Counted from the stretch's first letter, positions 21,112 through 33,419 are shown. The stretch is DNA of 64,000 nt from Omphiscola glabra (GCA_964017045.1 OZ024798.1:27332347-27396346), one strand, 5' to 3'. The notes: generated by a model not told the origin, from the letters alone. Numbers and translations: made by a program.

Positions 21112-21192
21112 AAGTTAGAATACCGTCATCATAAGAGGAAGAAATCCCAAATCCAGGGAGTACGTTATGATCACTGACCTGGTTCCATATCA

Positions 21193-21438
21193 CTGACCGA
21201 TAAACACTGCTGCTGGCCGCCATCCATGGCTTGTCATGTAAAAGTTCTGGAGTGGATGGGGTGAATATGCATTTGTTTTTGTTTTGTCTCTATACATCTG
21301 TTCTTTATTACATACATGTATTTTATGTTATTGTCACGATTATGTCTCTTTTTCTAATATTTTTATGTACAGCGCGGTGAGCCTAGCCCTAGGCTGTGGT
21401 ACCGCGCTTTATAAGACAACTAATAATAATAATAATAA
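21193..21438 (+). mobile_element. SINE-like dispersed element, copy 3 (inverted relative to copies 1 and 2)
   Basis: Runs from ACTGACCGATAAACACTGCT through CCATGGCTTGTCATGTAAAA to GCGCGGTGAGCCTAGCCC, TAGGCTGTGGTACCGCGC and a (TAA)n tail. It is the best-preserved copy. The terminal box can fold into a long hairpin. Confidence 0.8.
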
Positions 21439-21569
21439 GATCCACCCCCACCCTTTTTCTCTCACTTAGCCTCTAACCAACATAAAGGTGTGTACACACA
21501 GGTGTGCAATCGGAGACTAGCCACCATCCCAGGTTTACGGGGTCCCATCTTTTGTATTATCCCATCTGA

Positions 21570-22441
21570 CTAAACAGTACATCAAACATCTGACTACACA
21601 GCACAAACAAGATCTGACGACACAGTCAATCCAACATGTGACGACACAGCGAATCCAACATCTGACTACACAGTCAATCCAACATCTGACGACACAGTCA
21701 ATCCAACATCTGACGACACAGTCAATCCAACATCTGACGACACAGTCAATCCAACATCTGACGACACAGTCAATCGAACATCTGACGACACAGTGAATCC
21801 AACATCTGACGACATAGCCAATCCAACATCTGACGACACAGTCAATCCAACATCTGACGACACAGTCAATCCAACATCTTACGACATAGTGAATCCAACA
21901 TCTGACTACACAGCACATCCAACATCTGATGACACAGTCAATCCAAAATCTGACCACAAAGTCAATCCAACATTTGACTACACAGCACATCCAACATCTG
22001 ATGACACAGTCAATCCAACATCTGACGACACAGTCAATCCAACATTTAACGACACAGTCAATCCAACATCTAAATACACAGCACATCCAACATCTGATGA
22101 CACAGTCAATCCAGACATCTGACTACACAGTCAATCCAACATCTGACGACATAGTCAATCCTACATCCGATGACACAGTCAATCCAACATCTGATGACAC
22201 AGTCAATCCAACATCTGACGACTCATTCAATCCAACATCTGACGACACAGTCAATCCAACATCTGACGACTCAGTCAATCCAACATCTGACGACACAGTC
22301 AATCCAACATCTGACTACACAATCAATCCAACATCTGACGACATAGTCAATCCTACATCCGATGACATAGTCAATCCAACATCTGACGACACAGTCAATC
22401 CAACATCTGACGACTCAGTCAATCCAACAGTCAATCCAACA
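21570..22441. repeat. 24-bp satellite, ~34 copies
   Basis: Units CAATCCAACATCTGACGACA then CAGT. A variant subset has ACTACACAGCACAT. Frame stays open on both strands (pseudo-repeats NPTSDDTV and DCVVRCWI); these are not genes. Confidence 0.95.
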
Positions 22442-22988
22442 GTTGCTAACTTTTTGTGACGATGGGATGATGGGCTTCAAGTATTGCGTAACGTCGCTTG
22501 TGGATGGGACACCATAGTCATTCCTGGCTGTCTGTTTACGAACACTGGCTAATATGTTGTGACTCCACAACTCCAGGCTTTTGATACATAGGCTACTATT
22601 AGGGTATCATTTATTTTGTTAAGCTCCATTTTGTGATGATGACGACTCTTCACGTTTGTGATCACGCCTCTGTTGTCATACGATGGGGGTCGACCTTCTA
22701 GCTCCGCCCTTGTTCACCCGCCACCTCGTGAACGTGACTAAAGAATGTCCCATCCTCCATTAGTGTGCCACTAACATCTGTGCCGACCGTCGCTTCCATT
22801 GGTGTGCCGTTAACCTAGCGACTGTTTACCCCCAACACTGGTCATGGCCTACTCCAAAAAGAAAGGCATCTGTGTTCTCATGGCAAGTGGTATAACAGGG
22901 GTAAGGGGCGGGGGGCGCAAGAGCTAGGGACCCGTAAGCCGCCAGGTAATCCATATTGATACGATTATGTGATATGTGGTACGTCTTA
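22442..22988. other. Spacer without recognised features
   Basis: Unique sequence with no domain-bearing open frame. A C/G-rich run lies near 22900. Confidence 0.5.
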
Positions 22989-23628
22989 CATTTAATTTGA
23001 TCAGTCGAAGAGCATACTGTATTTGTAATTACATTTACTTTGATCAGTGGAAGAACATATTGTATTTGTAATTACATTTACTTTGATCAGTGGAAAAACA
23101 TATTGTATTTGTAATTACATTTACTTTGATCAGTGGAAGAACATATTATATTTGTAATTACATTTACTTTGATCAGTGGAAGAACATATTGTATTTGTAA
23201 TTACATTTACTTTGATCAGTGGAAGAACATATTGTATTTGTAATTACATTTACTTTGATCAGTGGAAAAACATATTGTATTTGTATTACATTTCCTTTGA
23301 TCATTGGAAGAACATATTGTATTTGTAATTACATTTACTTTGATCAGTGGAAGAACATATTATATTTGTAATTACATTTACTTTGATCAGTGGAAGAACA
23401 TTTTGTATTTGTAATTACATTTACTTTGATCAGTGGAAGAACATATTGTATTTGTAATTACATTTACTTTGATCAGTGGAAAAACATATTGTATTTGTAA
23501 TTACATTTACTTTGATCAGTGGAAGAACATATTGTATTTGTAATTACATTTACTTTGATCAGTGGAAGAACATATTGTATTTGTAATTACATTTGCTTTC
23601 ATCAGTGGAAGAACATATTGTATTTGTA
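22989..23628. repeat. 43-bp satellite, ~15 copies
   Basis: Units CTTTGATCAGTGGAAGAACA then TATTGTATTTGTAATTACAT then TTA. Copies are very alike. One copy lacks a dinucleotide (GTATTACATTTCC). Confidence 0.95.
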
Positions 23629-23691
23629 AATCGTTTAAGAGTCATTTTTAAATCTCTCTTGCAAATAGAAAGGTTGCTACTGACAGACAAC

Positions 23692-23832
23692 ACTATGATG
23701 GGTGGACAAAATTATGATAGGTGGACAAAATTATGATGGGTGGACGACATTATGATGGGTGGACAACGTCATGATGGGTTGACAAAATTATGATGGGTGG
23801 ACAACATTATGATGGGTGGACAATATTATGAC
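23692..23832. repeat. 19-bp tandem repeat, ~7 copies
   Basis: Units ATTATGATGGGTGGACAAC with small changes. Confidence 0.9.
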
Positions 23833-23919
23833 AGTTGTTATTGCAACAATTTGATGACAAATGTCCCAAAAAGACAATGGACCACACAGCACAAGTTACG
23901 ATGTCAAGTCCTGGTCCAT

Positions 23920-24100
23920 ACCCCCACCCCCGTTATAATAAATAAACTGTTTACCCAGCACCCCCTCCCCGTTATAATAAATAAACTTCGTTTACCCACC
24001 TCCACCCTCCCCCAACCCACCCGCTTTGTAATAAATTTACCCATCCCTGGGTTATATTAAACGTATTTATCCAGCACCACCCACTCTGCCTCCCCCCTCC
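23920..24100. repeat. Degenerate C-rich ~38-bp repeat, ~4 copies
   Basis: Imperfect copies containing CGTTATAATAAATAAACT, TTTACCCA and CACCCCC. Confidence 0.7.
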
Positions 24101-24974
24101 CCATTTTAAGCCCCACTTCGCCATCACCGCACGGCCCGCATGTGATGGTAATGGTTATCTCATCAGTACGCTAAGTGGATCGGGCATTGTGAATACAATC
24201 AACAATGTGGTGCTGGGGGGGGGGGGGCAACTTTGAACATATTCCATCCAGACAACATGCTACACGCGCCAAGAAGAATTTCATCCACATCCGAAACGCC
24301 TGCTGGATATAACATATACATCCCCATCCATAGAAATGCAGTGGTCTGCCTGTTGTCATAGCCTTCATTTAATAATTGATGTGCACCAATTTCTTTCATT
24401 CATAAGATGGTTTACACGTACATCTAATTTTGTATCACTTACCACAAGCTGTTCCCAAACTGTTTATTTCCTCGCCCGTTATTTGTACACACGTCCTGCG
24501 TGATCCACTAAAATTTGTGTCGCTTAATCTGGCTTCTGCTTGTAGCAAACATAAAACATCTGAATGTACACACCGTTGTACACATTTCAATCACAAGTAC
24601 ATTGAATCGTACAAAAATGTCAAGGCATCAAAAAGATTCCTGGGAAATCCGAGAAAAACCCGACGGAAAAAAAAAAGAAAAAAAGAACATACTTAAGTTC
24701 TTGAGAAATTTCTTTTTCCCGCCCCGGTAATTTTGCGTTTTTATCCCGGTACCGGGAGTGACCCGGCATTTGGGAAACGCTGCTATCACTCCATAATTAT
24801 GTCTGTCTCCCCATCTGCCGTCCCTCATAGGCCACTTTCCGTGGATCGTATCCCATTCGTTGGGGCAAACATCAGACCAAGCTTGATTACCCGGCTTTCA
24901 GTGTAGAAATCACTTGGAAATTACCCACAGAATAAATACATGTCATTAAGGATTAATGCTGTACTGTAAGCTTT
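24101..24974. other. Spacer with a possible hAT terminal remnant
   Basis: Holds a 12-G run near 24216 and a segment near 24740-24785 (ATCCCGGTACCGGGAGTGAC, then TTTGGGAAACGCTG) that resembles the inner and terminal part of a hAT-like inverted repeat. The partner end was not found. No coding signal. Confidence 0.4.
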
Positions 24975-25472
24975 ACGGACAAGCACTTTTACGATGAGTG
25001 CTTCTACGACTTGTTGAGTGCAGTGCTTCTAAGACTTAATGAGTACAATGCTTCTAAGACTTGTTGAGTGAAGTGCTTCTAAGACTTGTTGAGTGCAGTG
25101 CTTCTAAGACTTGTTGAGTGCAGTGCTTTTAAGACTTGTTGAGTGCAGTGCTTCTAAGACTTGTTAAGTGCAGTGTTTCTAAGACATGTTATTACATGGC
25201 TTCAAAGACTTAATGAGTGCAATGCTTCTAAGACTTAATAAGTGCAATACTTCAAAGACTTGTTGAGTACCATGCTTCTAAGACTTGTTGAGTGTAGTGC
25301 TTCTAAGACTTGTTGAGTGCAGTGCTTCTAAGACTTAATGAGTACAATGCTTCTAAGACTTGTTGAGTGCAGTGCTTCTAAGATTCGTTGAGTGCAGTGC
25401 TTCTAAGACTTGTTCAATACAGTGCTTCTATGACTTGTTGAGTGCAGTGCTTCTAAGACTAGTTGAGTGCAG
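24975..25472. repeat. 25-bp satellite, ~19 copies
   Basis: Units GAGTGCAGTGCTTCTAAGAC then TTGTT, with variants TTAATGAGTACAA. Confidence 0.93.
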
Positions 25473-25739
25473 TTACATGGGTAAAATTTGAGGAAAACTG
25501 AGAGATAAGGGTAAATATAAGGGCTGTCGAAGTTACAAAATTGTAACGATTGGGAAAATTTGTTGGCATTGAAATTGGGAGTTAAAATGGGCCAAAACAT
25601 CTTTTATGGATGGACACTATTTACTAGCAACATTAATGGAGTCGTTTTATACCATTTTCAGGACACCTATATATTTAATTTATTAGCCAAAGTAAAGGTG
25701 AGGGGTTTGGTAGGTTTTTATGTTCTTCTTCTTCTTCTA

Positions 25740-27120
25740 TATATTAAGGGCCCACGATCAATTTATTGATCATTGTGGCTCCTATGAATGTAGATGGGAT
25801 TTGCAATGTTTCTGTGCCTTGTGTTGATGAGGATATTTCACTGGTTACAAGAGTAACTGCGTGAGGGTATCATGCACTGGGGGTTGGAAGGCCTGAGGCA
25901 ATAGACGCAAATGAGTCAAGTGTTTTCGCCTCAACTGTTCCTTTTGGAAGCTTGTTCCAGTCCCTGATTGTCTTTGGCAAGAATGAGCAGTTCCTATACT
26001 GGCTTCTCGCTGGTATGAGCCGGAACTGCCTGTCATGGCCTCGTTGCTGTCTATGGGGGAGAGGGACGAGTTTCTGTTTAATGCCAGAGCAGTGGACTAG
26101 TCCATTATTTATCTTGTAAATCATGGAGAGCCTGGATAGTCGTCGTCGTTCCTCAAATAGTGACCAGCCCAGTGTTTCCAGCATGCTGCCAACACTAGAG
26201 GTATTCCTGTAGCGGTTCAGGACAAAGCGTGCTGCCCGTCGCTGTACTGCCTCCAACCTGTCGATGCTCTTCTGGGTGAATGAATCCCAGACCGAAGATG
26301 CATATTCTAAAAGCGGCCGGACAAAGGCACTATAGGCTCTTTCTTTTACACCGGAGTTGCTGATCTTTAGATTACGCCTTAAGAACCCCAGGGTCTTGTT
26401 TACCTGGTACACACATTGTTACTATGCTCGTCCCAGCGGACCTCTCTTTGAATGGTAACACCCAGGTACCTTACGGTGGAAACTGACTCAAGTAAATGGC
26501 CATGCAATTCATGGGGATAGTGTAGAGGAGTACAACTTCTAGATACTGACAGTGTCTGGCACTTGGCCGGATGAAATTCCATGTCCCAGCTCGCCTCCCA
26601 CTCAGCCAACAGATTGAGATCCTGTTGTAGCTGGTCCTGGTCAGATCTGTTGGTGATCGTCCTGTACACCGCTGTGTCATCAGCGAACAGTCTTGCGTGG
26701 GATGTCAGTTTCTCGGGTAGGTCATTGATATATGCTAGGAACAAACAGGGGCCTAGCACCGAGCCCTGGGGGACTCCTGACTTAAAGCTGACAAAGGACG
26801 AGCTTGTACCGTCCACGACCACTGCTTGACAACGGTTGTTGAGGAAGCTAGAGATCCATGTTTTAGCAGTGCCTTGGATACCATATCTCTGAAGTGTGTG
26901 TAGAATCAAACTTTGATTGACTCGGTCAAAGGCCTTTGAGAAGTCCATCACCAGCACATCAGTTTGCTTGCTGTTTTCTAGATTTGTCATCAAGTCTTCA
27001 ACAAACTCAAGGAGCTGGGTCTCTTGATCTATTGACTCTGAAGCCATGCTGACAGTCATTGAGTATATCTGATCGCTGTTACTAATGTCATGACTGCACT
27101 CACCTATATGGCGACGAAAT
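25740..27120 (-). mobile_element. Jockey-like non-LTR retrotransposon, RT and C-terminal part, frameshifted
   Basis: Minus-strand reading gives VLVMDFSKAFDRVNQSL (RT block with the first Asp), FKSGVPQGSVLGPCLFLAYI, and the catalytic FADDTAVYR. Later come VRYLGVTIQREV, NKTLGFLRRNLKISNSGVKE, RPLLEYASSVWD and a C-terminal WNKLPKGTVEAKTLDSFAS. That order is diagnostic of jockey/CR1-type elements. The copy is inactive: HGFRVNRS near 27030 is in a different frame from the RT block, and a one-base shift near 26405 separates SNNVC from NKTLGFL. The 5' end is missing. The 3' UTR contains AAGGGCCCACGATCAATTTA (about 25746) and a (TTC)n tract, a 3' end repeated at 61610. Confidence 0.93.
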
Positions 27121-27167
27121 AAGCTATGTACACTTGTGCAGGGGCAAGAAAAACATGACCTGGACAT

Positions 27168-28571
27168 TTATATATATGACATAAACAAACAAATTTGAAA
27201 TAGACCGAAACATAAAACACTTAAAAACAACTAAGACCTTGACCCGTCTAAAAACAACAGCAAACTTTCCAGATAAGTAAAAATGAACTCAACTCTGCCA
27301 TGAGAGGAAATACAAGATATAATTGAGTACACACAATTTTTTAATGTACAATATTGCACTTGAAAGCTGAACCCTGTAGAGTACAAATTTATCTGGTCAT
27401 CATGATAAGAATAACTTTTGGTTGACACACACTTGATGAGTCCAACTCAAAGACTCGCGGGTCAAACGATTTTTTTTTTGTCAGGCGTCATACAAAAAAA
27501 AATGTGTCTCCTGTTCTGGAGAACGTAGTAACATTGTTACAACGAATTATGTTAAAAAATCTAATATGTTAAAAAGCAAAAAAGTGTACGCTGCGTATAC
27601 ATTTAAATTTGTTATATTAAATTTGAAAACCAATAGCCCAGTTTCAAATTCCTTGTTACCCCAGATCTATGTCCCCCTAAATTACGCCGAGACCTGAACA
27701 CGTTGATGCCGGATTATCATAGCGTTGTAAACACATTTTTTTTCTTTTTGTCGTTTTAGCTTAGAGGCTAATCGTATGTTATGCTAGCTTGCATATATCA
27801 AAAGCTTTGAATAAATGGATTGTTTTATTGCAACGTGACGGTTGCGGTTTTGATGTTACAGCCTCTATATGAGTGTTTCCGGGTCACGTTGGGAAAAATA
27901 AATAAAAAAAATATACGGACTTTGGATGTCAGGATATAAACCCCAGAGCGATATAAACTGAAATTTGTGGTCATCATAATTTCGTTTTGTCACTTTTTAT
28001 CGTTCGTATCTTTACTGGCTCATATTCTTGGTTTGTGTGTTTAGAATCTCCAGTTTACTGCCGGGACATCATGATTTGTATCTGTGCTTAGAGTCATCCG
28101 TTTACTGGCGGGGACATCATGGTGGGTTTGTATCTGTGCTTAGAGTCTCCTGTTTATTGGCTTGGAAAATCATTTGGGAGAATACTGCTGTAGATGACTT
28201 ACGTCAGAAACGGCTTTCACGTTGTATACAAATTATTAAAATTTGACCGAAAAACACATTTTTTTTTATAACTAGACAACAACAAGGGCGAAAGATCAAG
28301 AATTAATTGATAAGCTATCACTTTACACTTTTAAAAATCAATACATCTAGCGACAGCTGGTGAGATTATCATGCGTTTAAAAAAAAACAACTAATGTCAA
28401 ATTTGCTCTGACAGGACTTGTGCATGAATAAATGACGAGCAAGCCTTTGATCTTGACGTTATGTATACAGGCAAGGATATAACTAGACTGTACATTATCT
28501 GAGCCACATTTAGCAAGTGAACTTTATGTATACAGGTAAAGAGATTATCCAAAAGTACATTCATAAATACA
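27168..28571. other. AT-rich intergenic DNA
   Basis: No domain-bearing frames. A weak two-to-three copy repeat containing TTTGTATCTGTGCTTAGAGT lies at about 28030-28160. Confidence 0.5.
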
Positions 28572-28762
28572 GCTTACAGAACTATAACAATTAAAGATTA
28601 TAGCATAACTATAACAATTAAAGATTATAACATAACTATAACAATTAAAGATTATAGCATAACTATAACAAATAAAGATTATAGCATAACTATAACAATT
28701 AAAGATTATAGTATAGCATAACCATAACAAATAAAGATTATAGCATAACTATAACAAATAAA
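28572..28762. repeat. 27-bp A-rich satellite, ~7 copies
   Basis: Units GCATAACTATAACAATTAAA then GATTATA. Confidence 0.93.
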
Positions 28763-28816
28763 TCTACAAGCAGATAAGACACGTCGTTGCGATTTCCTAT
28801 TTTACGGTTACCTCAA

Positions 28817-28942
28817 AGATCATGGGACCCTCACAGGTGCATGGGGACCTCTCAAATGTCAGGGGGGCCCTCACGGGTGCATGTGCACCTCTCAAAGGTC
28901 ATGGGACCCTCACAGGTGCATGTGGACCTCTCAAACATTTTC
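28817..28942. repeat. ~39-bp tandem repeat, ~3 copies
   Basis: Units CATGGGACCCTCACAGGTGC then ATGTGGACCTCTCAAAGGT. Confidence 0.85.
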
Positions 28943-28957
28943 GTATTCTACCCTTTA

Positions 28958-29222
28958 ACCACCAGCCACTGCGAGACAACTTTTCACATGACCACCAGCT
29001 ACTGCGAACCAACATTTAACATGACCACCAGCCAATGTGAACCAACCCTTATCATGACCACCAGCCACTGCGAACCAACCCTTATCATGACCACCAGCCA
29101 CTGCGAACCAACCCTTATCATGACCACCAGCCACTGCAAACCAACCTTTAACATGACCACCAGCCACTGTGAACCAACCTTTATCATGACCACCAGCCAC
29201 TGCGAACCAACCCTCATAACTA
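28958..29222. repeat. 33-bp satellite, ~8 copies
   Basis: Units ACCACCAGCCACTGCGAACC then AACCCTTATCATG. Open on both strands because 33 is a multiple of three; not a gene. Confidence 0.93.
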
Positions 29223-29372
29223 CACCATGCTAACTGTATTCATAATTCACGTAGATTTGCCATATGGACTTTGAACTGACGGAATGTTAAGTCAGCAGAC
29301 GCCGACGAATGGTGTCAAATAAACACACAGTTAAAGTCGGGGAGGAAGGGACATCATCCCATGAGAGAAAAA

Positions 29373-29925
29373 ACACATTGAACAAAGCACAGTGAACAAA
29401 ACACACTGAACAAAGCACAGTGAACAAAACACATTGAACAAAGCACAGTGAAAAAAATACATTGAATAAAACACATTGAACAAAGTACATTGAACACAGC
29501 ACATCGAACAAAGCAAATTGAACAAAACACAATGAACAAAACATATTGAACAACACATTGTAAAAAACACTATGAACAAAACAAATTGAACAAAACACAT
29601 TGAACAAAGCACATGAAACAAAGCATATTGAACAAAACATGCTTAACAACACATCGACAAAACGCAAAGATCAAAACGCATTGAACAAAACACATTGAAC
29701 AAAACACTTGGAACAAAACCCATTGAACAAAACACATTGAACAATACACATTGAACAAAACACATTGAGCAAAACACATTGAACAAAACTGATAGAACAA
29801 TACACATTGAACAAAACGCATTGAACAAAACACATTGAACAAAACTGATAGAACAAAACACATTGAACAAAATTGATAGAACAAAACACATTTAACAAAA
29901 CACAATACGGAACAAAACACACGGT
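29373..29925. repeat. 14-bp A-rich satellite, ~40 copies
   Basis: Units AACAAAACACATTG with variants AACAAAGCACAGTG and AACAAAACTGATAG. Minus-strand pseudo-ORFs rich in Cys and Phe result from it. Confidence 0.95.
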
Positions 29926-30134
29926 GCACACATTTAAACATCACCACGGCCTAAGCTATAGACAGGTCGTTCTGACTGATGTAATAATAGTTTTGAAACT
30001 TAAAATACAAAGATAATATTTGATAAAATCGTGAGATTGGGAATAATAACATATTTGGGGGGAGGGGTGTTGAAATGGATTGCAATGTTACATTGATCAA
30101 ACTTTGAATCAAAAGCCTCTACTCATATTTAAGT

Positions 30135-30340
30135 AGTATCACTAGGCAAACCTAAGTAACTAGTATCACTAGGCAAACCTAAGTAACTAGTATCACTAGG
30201 CAAACCTAAGTAACTAGTATCACTAGGCAAACCTAAGTAACTAGTATCACTAGGCAAACATAAGTAACTAGTATCACTAGGCAAACCTAAGTAACTAGTA
30301 TCACTAGGCAAACATAAGTAACTAGTATCGCTAGACAAAC
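30135..30340. repeat. 27-bp satellite, ~8 copies
   Basis: Units ACTAGTATCACTAGGCAAAC then CTAAGTA. CTAGTATCACTAG within each unit is an imperfect palindrome. Confidence 0.93.
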
Positions 30341-30976
30341 ACATTCTTTGTCCTAGGTTTCACAGAATGTGTTTATATTGTGAAACACATTTAACGCCCA
30401 GGGCGCCATTTTGGGAAGAAATAATATTTTTTTAAAAATCAATGAACTTTTTTCAATGAGCGTGTCTTCATGCGCTTAAAATCAAAACTCCAGGGCGAGG
30501 AAGTAATTCGATCTTTGCAAGATTACAAAGAGAGGTGGATATGTGCATCCACTTAAAGCTTGTCATTTTGAATGGTATCCATTTTGTAAGGTGCCCACAA
30601 TGTAAACTACCCTGATTGCCAGGAGTTCAATTGTAATGTAAACCCACATGGCGTAGTCGAGTATTGGACACTTCCCTGTTTGTCGAACGGTCCGATATGT
30701 GATGACAGAAGTTAAGATTTGTGTCATAAAACTAATGTCTGCGGTTCTCGTCGTGAAAGTAACATTCCATGACACTACCACCATGACATTTATGTCCACG
30801 AGAAAGGTCCATACAAGTACACCATCTTCAAATGTGCACATCACTTTGGTAATCGGTCAAGCATTATTCGGTTGGTACAGTTCTTGTCTTCACTCTGGTG
30901 TGGCATACATTGACTGCTCATACTATGAATCCATCATCCAGAGGAGTTATCCGGTGGAGTAATCCAGCCTGCCCGG
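30341..30976. other. 3' flank of GTPase 2
   Basis: Probable 3' UTR and flank of the minus-strand GTPase. No canonical polyadenylation hexamer was seen. A 93-codon minus-strand frame (30563-30844) has no recognisable domain. Confidence 0.45.
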
Positions 30977-31267
30977 TCACACTGACCGACGATTGGCATT
31001 TTGGGATATCCTGAACATTTTCTTCTTCGTCACAGGGGCGTCGTCCAAACTCTTTCGCCGGAACACGTTCCCCAGCTTCCTGGACATGTTCTCGAAGAGG
31101 CTCCGCCTTCGCTTGACGGAGCGACCATTGTTCCCCAGGCTGCTGAAGGCGTCCAGGATGAGGGCCTGGATGCCGTTGACAATCATCACGTGACACTCAG
31201 CAGCGGAGACCTCGGCGTGGGCGCAGCCGTAAGCTTCTTTCACCCGCAGAATTTCCTCCCTGGGGAC
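30977..31267 (-). CDS. Ras-superfamily GTPase 2, last exon (G5 and basic tail)
   Basis: Terminal exon, with acceptor CCTTTGTTCTCGCAG then 96 residues and TGA. It starts VPREEILRVKEAYGCAHAEV and continues SAAECHVM, giving the G5 region. The tail is strongly basic, KRRRSLFENMSRKLGNVFRR followed by KSLDD, and ends SQNANRRSV without a CAAX box. It aligns with GTPase 1 through G5 and through the shared NMS++LG motif. The first eight residues correspond to the last eight of GTPase 1's exon 10947-11162, so the intron is displaced by exactly 24 bases between the paralogues. It is transcribed toward GTPase 1 and is convergent with it. Confidence 0.9.
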   Translation of the reverse strand, partial: VPREEILRVKEAYGCAHAEVSAAECHVMIVNGIQALILDAFSSLGNNGRSVKRRRSLFENMSRKLGNVFRRKSLDDAPVTKKKMFRISQNANRRSV

Positions 31268-31735
31268 CTGCGAGAACAAAGGGAAATAACTCTAGTAATT
31301 TTTACATTCTGATAAATAGGAGCATTAAATTTGAAGTTGCCTCCCATTTAATAGAATTATAAAGTGTTTACTCGGACAAACCAATATAGACATGTTAAAT
31401 GTTTAACTTTACCAAGTCATAAATAATCATCTCTTAGTTGTATTATCTTGAAGAATGAAAATATATTTTTAAATCATAATATTATTGCTAACGCCCAGTA
31501 AAGGACAGCCAAAAATTACCAGAAACAATATTAAACCTTTAAGAAAATACACTTTTTAAATTAGAGTTATGTGTCACCTCACAACGACACTCAAGCTGTG
31601 ATCTAAGCGATCAGTGGAGAACATTGACAACACTGACTGTCACGCCACCAACAATCAATTTCCTGGGGGAGATGGGCAACCTAAGACACGTTATATTCAA
31701 GCTGGTGATCTTATTCACTAGCTGTATTGAGCCTT
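31268..31735. other. GTPase 2 last intron, unique part
   Basis: AT-rich intron sequence; nothing recognised. Confidence 0.5.
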
Positions 31736-32012
31736 AGTCTTCTTAACAATACTATACTATTCACTGTTAGTGGGCCTTAGTCACTCACTGTCATCTTAAC
31801 AATACTATACTATTCACTGTTAGTGGGCCTTAGTCACTCACTGTCATCTTAACAATACTGTACTATTCACTGTTAGTGGGTCTTAGTCACTCACTGTCAT
31901 CTTAACAATACTATACTATTCACTGTTAGTGGGTCTTAGTCACTCACTGTCATCTTAACAATACTGTACTATTCACTGTTAGTGGGTCTTAGTCACTCAC
32001 TGTCATCTTAAC
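31736..32012. repeat. 53-bp intronic satellite, ~5 copies
   Basis: Units GGTCTTAGTCACTCACTGTC then ATCTTAACAATACTATACTA then TTCACTGTTAGTG; copies nearly identical. Confidence 0.93.
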
Positions 32013-32324
32013 TATTGTATTCTATTTGATTACAAGTTCAAAACTTCTTTTTTGAGTCGTGGCCCCATTTTATAGAAGCAAATGAATCCTTGAAATCAAC
32101 ATGATCCCCACACCCCCCAAATCACCTTTTTTCCTTAAGTAAGTCAACCTAAAAGACCTGGGCAGATTTGTTAAACTATTTAAACTTTACCAAAGCACAG
32201 ATTCAAAAATGAAAAACTCTTTGAAATGTTATTATTTTTTTAATTTGAGACCACCGGAAGTAAAATACCCATCCAAATGGGGTCGCGACTCTTGACTTGG
32301 AAACTACTGTTCAATCTGTTGTGA

Positions 32325-32937
32325 AGCCCAATCACTCACCGCCCTCACGTGCTCCAGATCCAACTTATTTTCCACAATCACTCACCGCCCTCACGTGCTC
32401 CAGATCCAAGTTGTTCTCCACAATCACTCCCCGCCCTCACGGGCTCCAGATCCAACTTATTTTCCACAATCACTCACCGCCCTCACGTGCTCCAGATCCA
32501 ACTTATTTTCCACAATCACTCACCGCCCTCACGTGCTCCAGATCCAACTTATTTTCCACAATCACTCACCGCCCTCACGTGCTCCAGATCCAACTTATTT
32601 TCCACAATCACTCACCACCCTCACGTGCTCCAGATCCAACTTATTTTTCACAATCACTCACCGCCCTCACGTGCTCCAGATCCAACTTATTTTCTACAAT
32701 CACTCACCGCCCTCACGTGCTCCAGATCCAACTTATTTTCCACAATCACTCACCACCCTCACGTGCTCCAGATCCAACTTATTTTCCACAATCACTCACC
32801 ACCCTCACGTGCTCCAGATCCAACTTATTTTCCACAATCACTCACCGTCCTCACGTGCTCCAGATCCAACTTATTTTCCACAATCACTCACCGTCCTCAC
32901 GTGTTCCAGATCCAACATATTCCACTCAATCACTCAC
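32325..32937 (-). repeat. 46-bp array made of a repeated exon end plus 5' splice site (~13 copies)
   Basis: On the minus strand each unit reads AATAAGTTGGATCTGGAGCA then CGTGAGGGCGGTGAGTGATT, plus a few bases. This is the last ~30 coding bases of exon 33123-32938 (residues NKLDxEHVR and one more, including the G4 motif) followed by the donor GTGAGT and intron start. Copies nearest the exon share its ACG|GTGAGT and GAACAC; distal ones have GCG|GTGAGT and GAGCAC, forming a similarity gradient. On the plus strand the array stays open in several frames, giving spurious 193-265 codon ORFs. Confidence 0.95.
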
Positions 32938-33123
32938 CGTCCTCACGTGTTCCATGTCCAACTTATTCCCCAGTAATAAGACGGGGGTCTCGCTTGGCGT
33001 CCTTGACCTGATCATCTCGACCTCCTTCTGTGCGACTCTGAAGCTGCCCTTGTCAGTGACGCTGTACACGACCACGAATGCGTCAGCGTCGTAGAGATCG
33101 TGACAGACGGCTTGATACTCGTC
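32938..33123 (-). CDS. Ras-superfamily GTPase 2, G4 exon
   Basis: Internal exon of exactly 62 codons, phase 0 at both ends. The acceptor is TTGTCCAG and the donor ACG|GTGAGT. It encodes DEYQAVCHDLYDADAFVVVY, SVTDKGSF, then TPVLLLGNKLDMEHVRT, with the guanine-specificity motif NKLD at 32956-32967. VVVYSVTDKGSF is very like RGK GTPases (RRAD/GEM). It follows exon 37230-37157 without shifting frame, giving DVSSQ-DEYQ at the G3/switch-II join. Its donor is the first of about 14 donor-like copies because the exon end has been amplified into the intron. Confidence 0.92.
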
Positions 33124-33419
33124 CTGGACAAGGACGCAAGAAGAACAATTCTTAATTACCACATAGCAATCATATATGTTTTTAAAACATTGACTGTTTG
33201 CATGGGGGTGCTTCCATAAAGTTTGTCAAGCTTCGGAGGGTTGGGGGGGGGGGATGGAATCTAAGAAATTGTAACTGTTTGTGAGTGAGCTGGGAGGGGG
33301 GATAGTAAATAGTATATATAACAGTTCACATTTTTATCATTCCTATTAAAACCTGAAATTGACAGTGATGCTTAAGTTTCCTTTATCATGGATATATTAT
33401 CTGACAGACGTTGTCACTA

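Noticed and set aside
21535..22459. Cys-rich or NPTSDDTV repeat proteins
   Set aside because: Frames of a 24-bp satellite, open on both strands.
29287..29947. Cys/Phe-rich membrane-like proteins on the minus strand
   Set aside because: Translation of a 14-bp A-rich satellite; several overlapping frames give the same composition.
32297..33094. Plus-strand ORFs of 193-265 codons
   Set aside because: They read antisense through the 46-bp exon-end array and the GTPase 2 exon.
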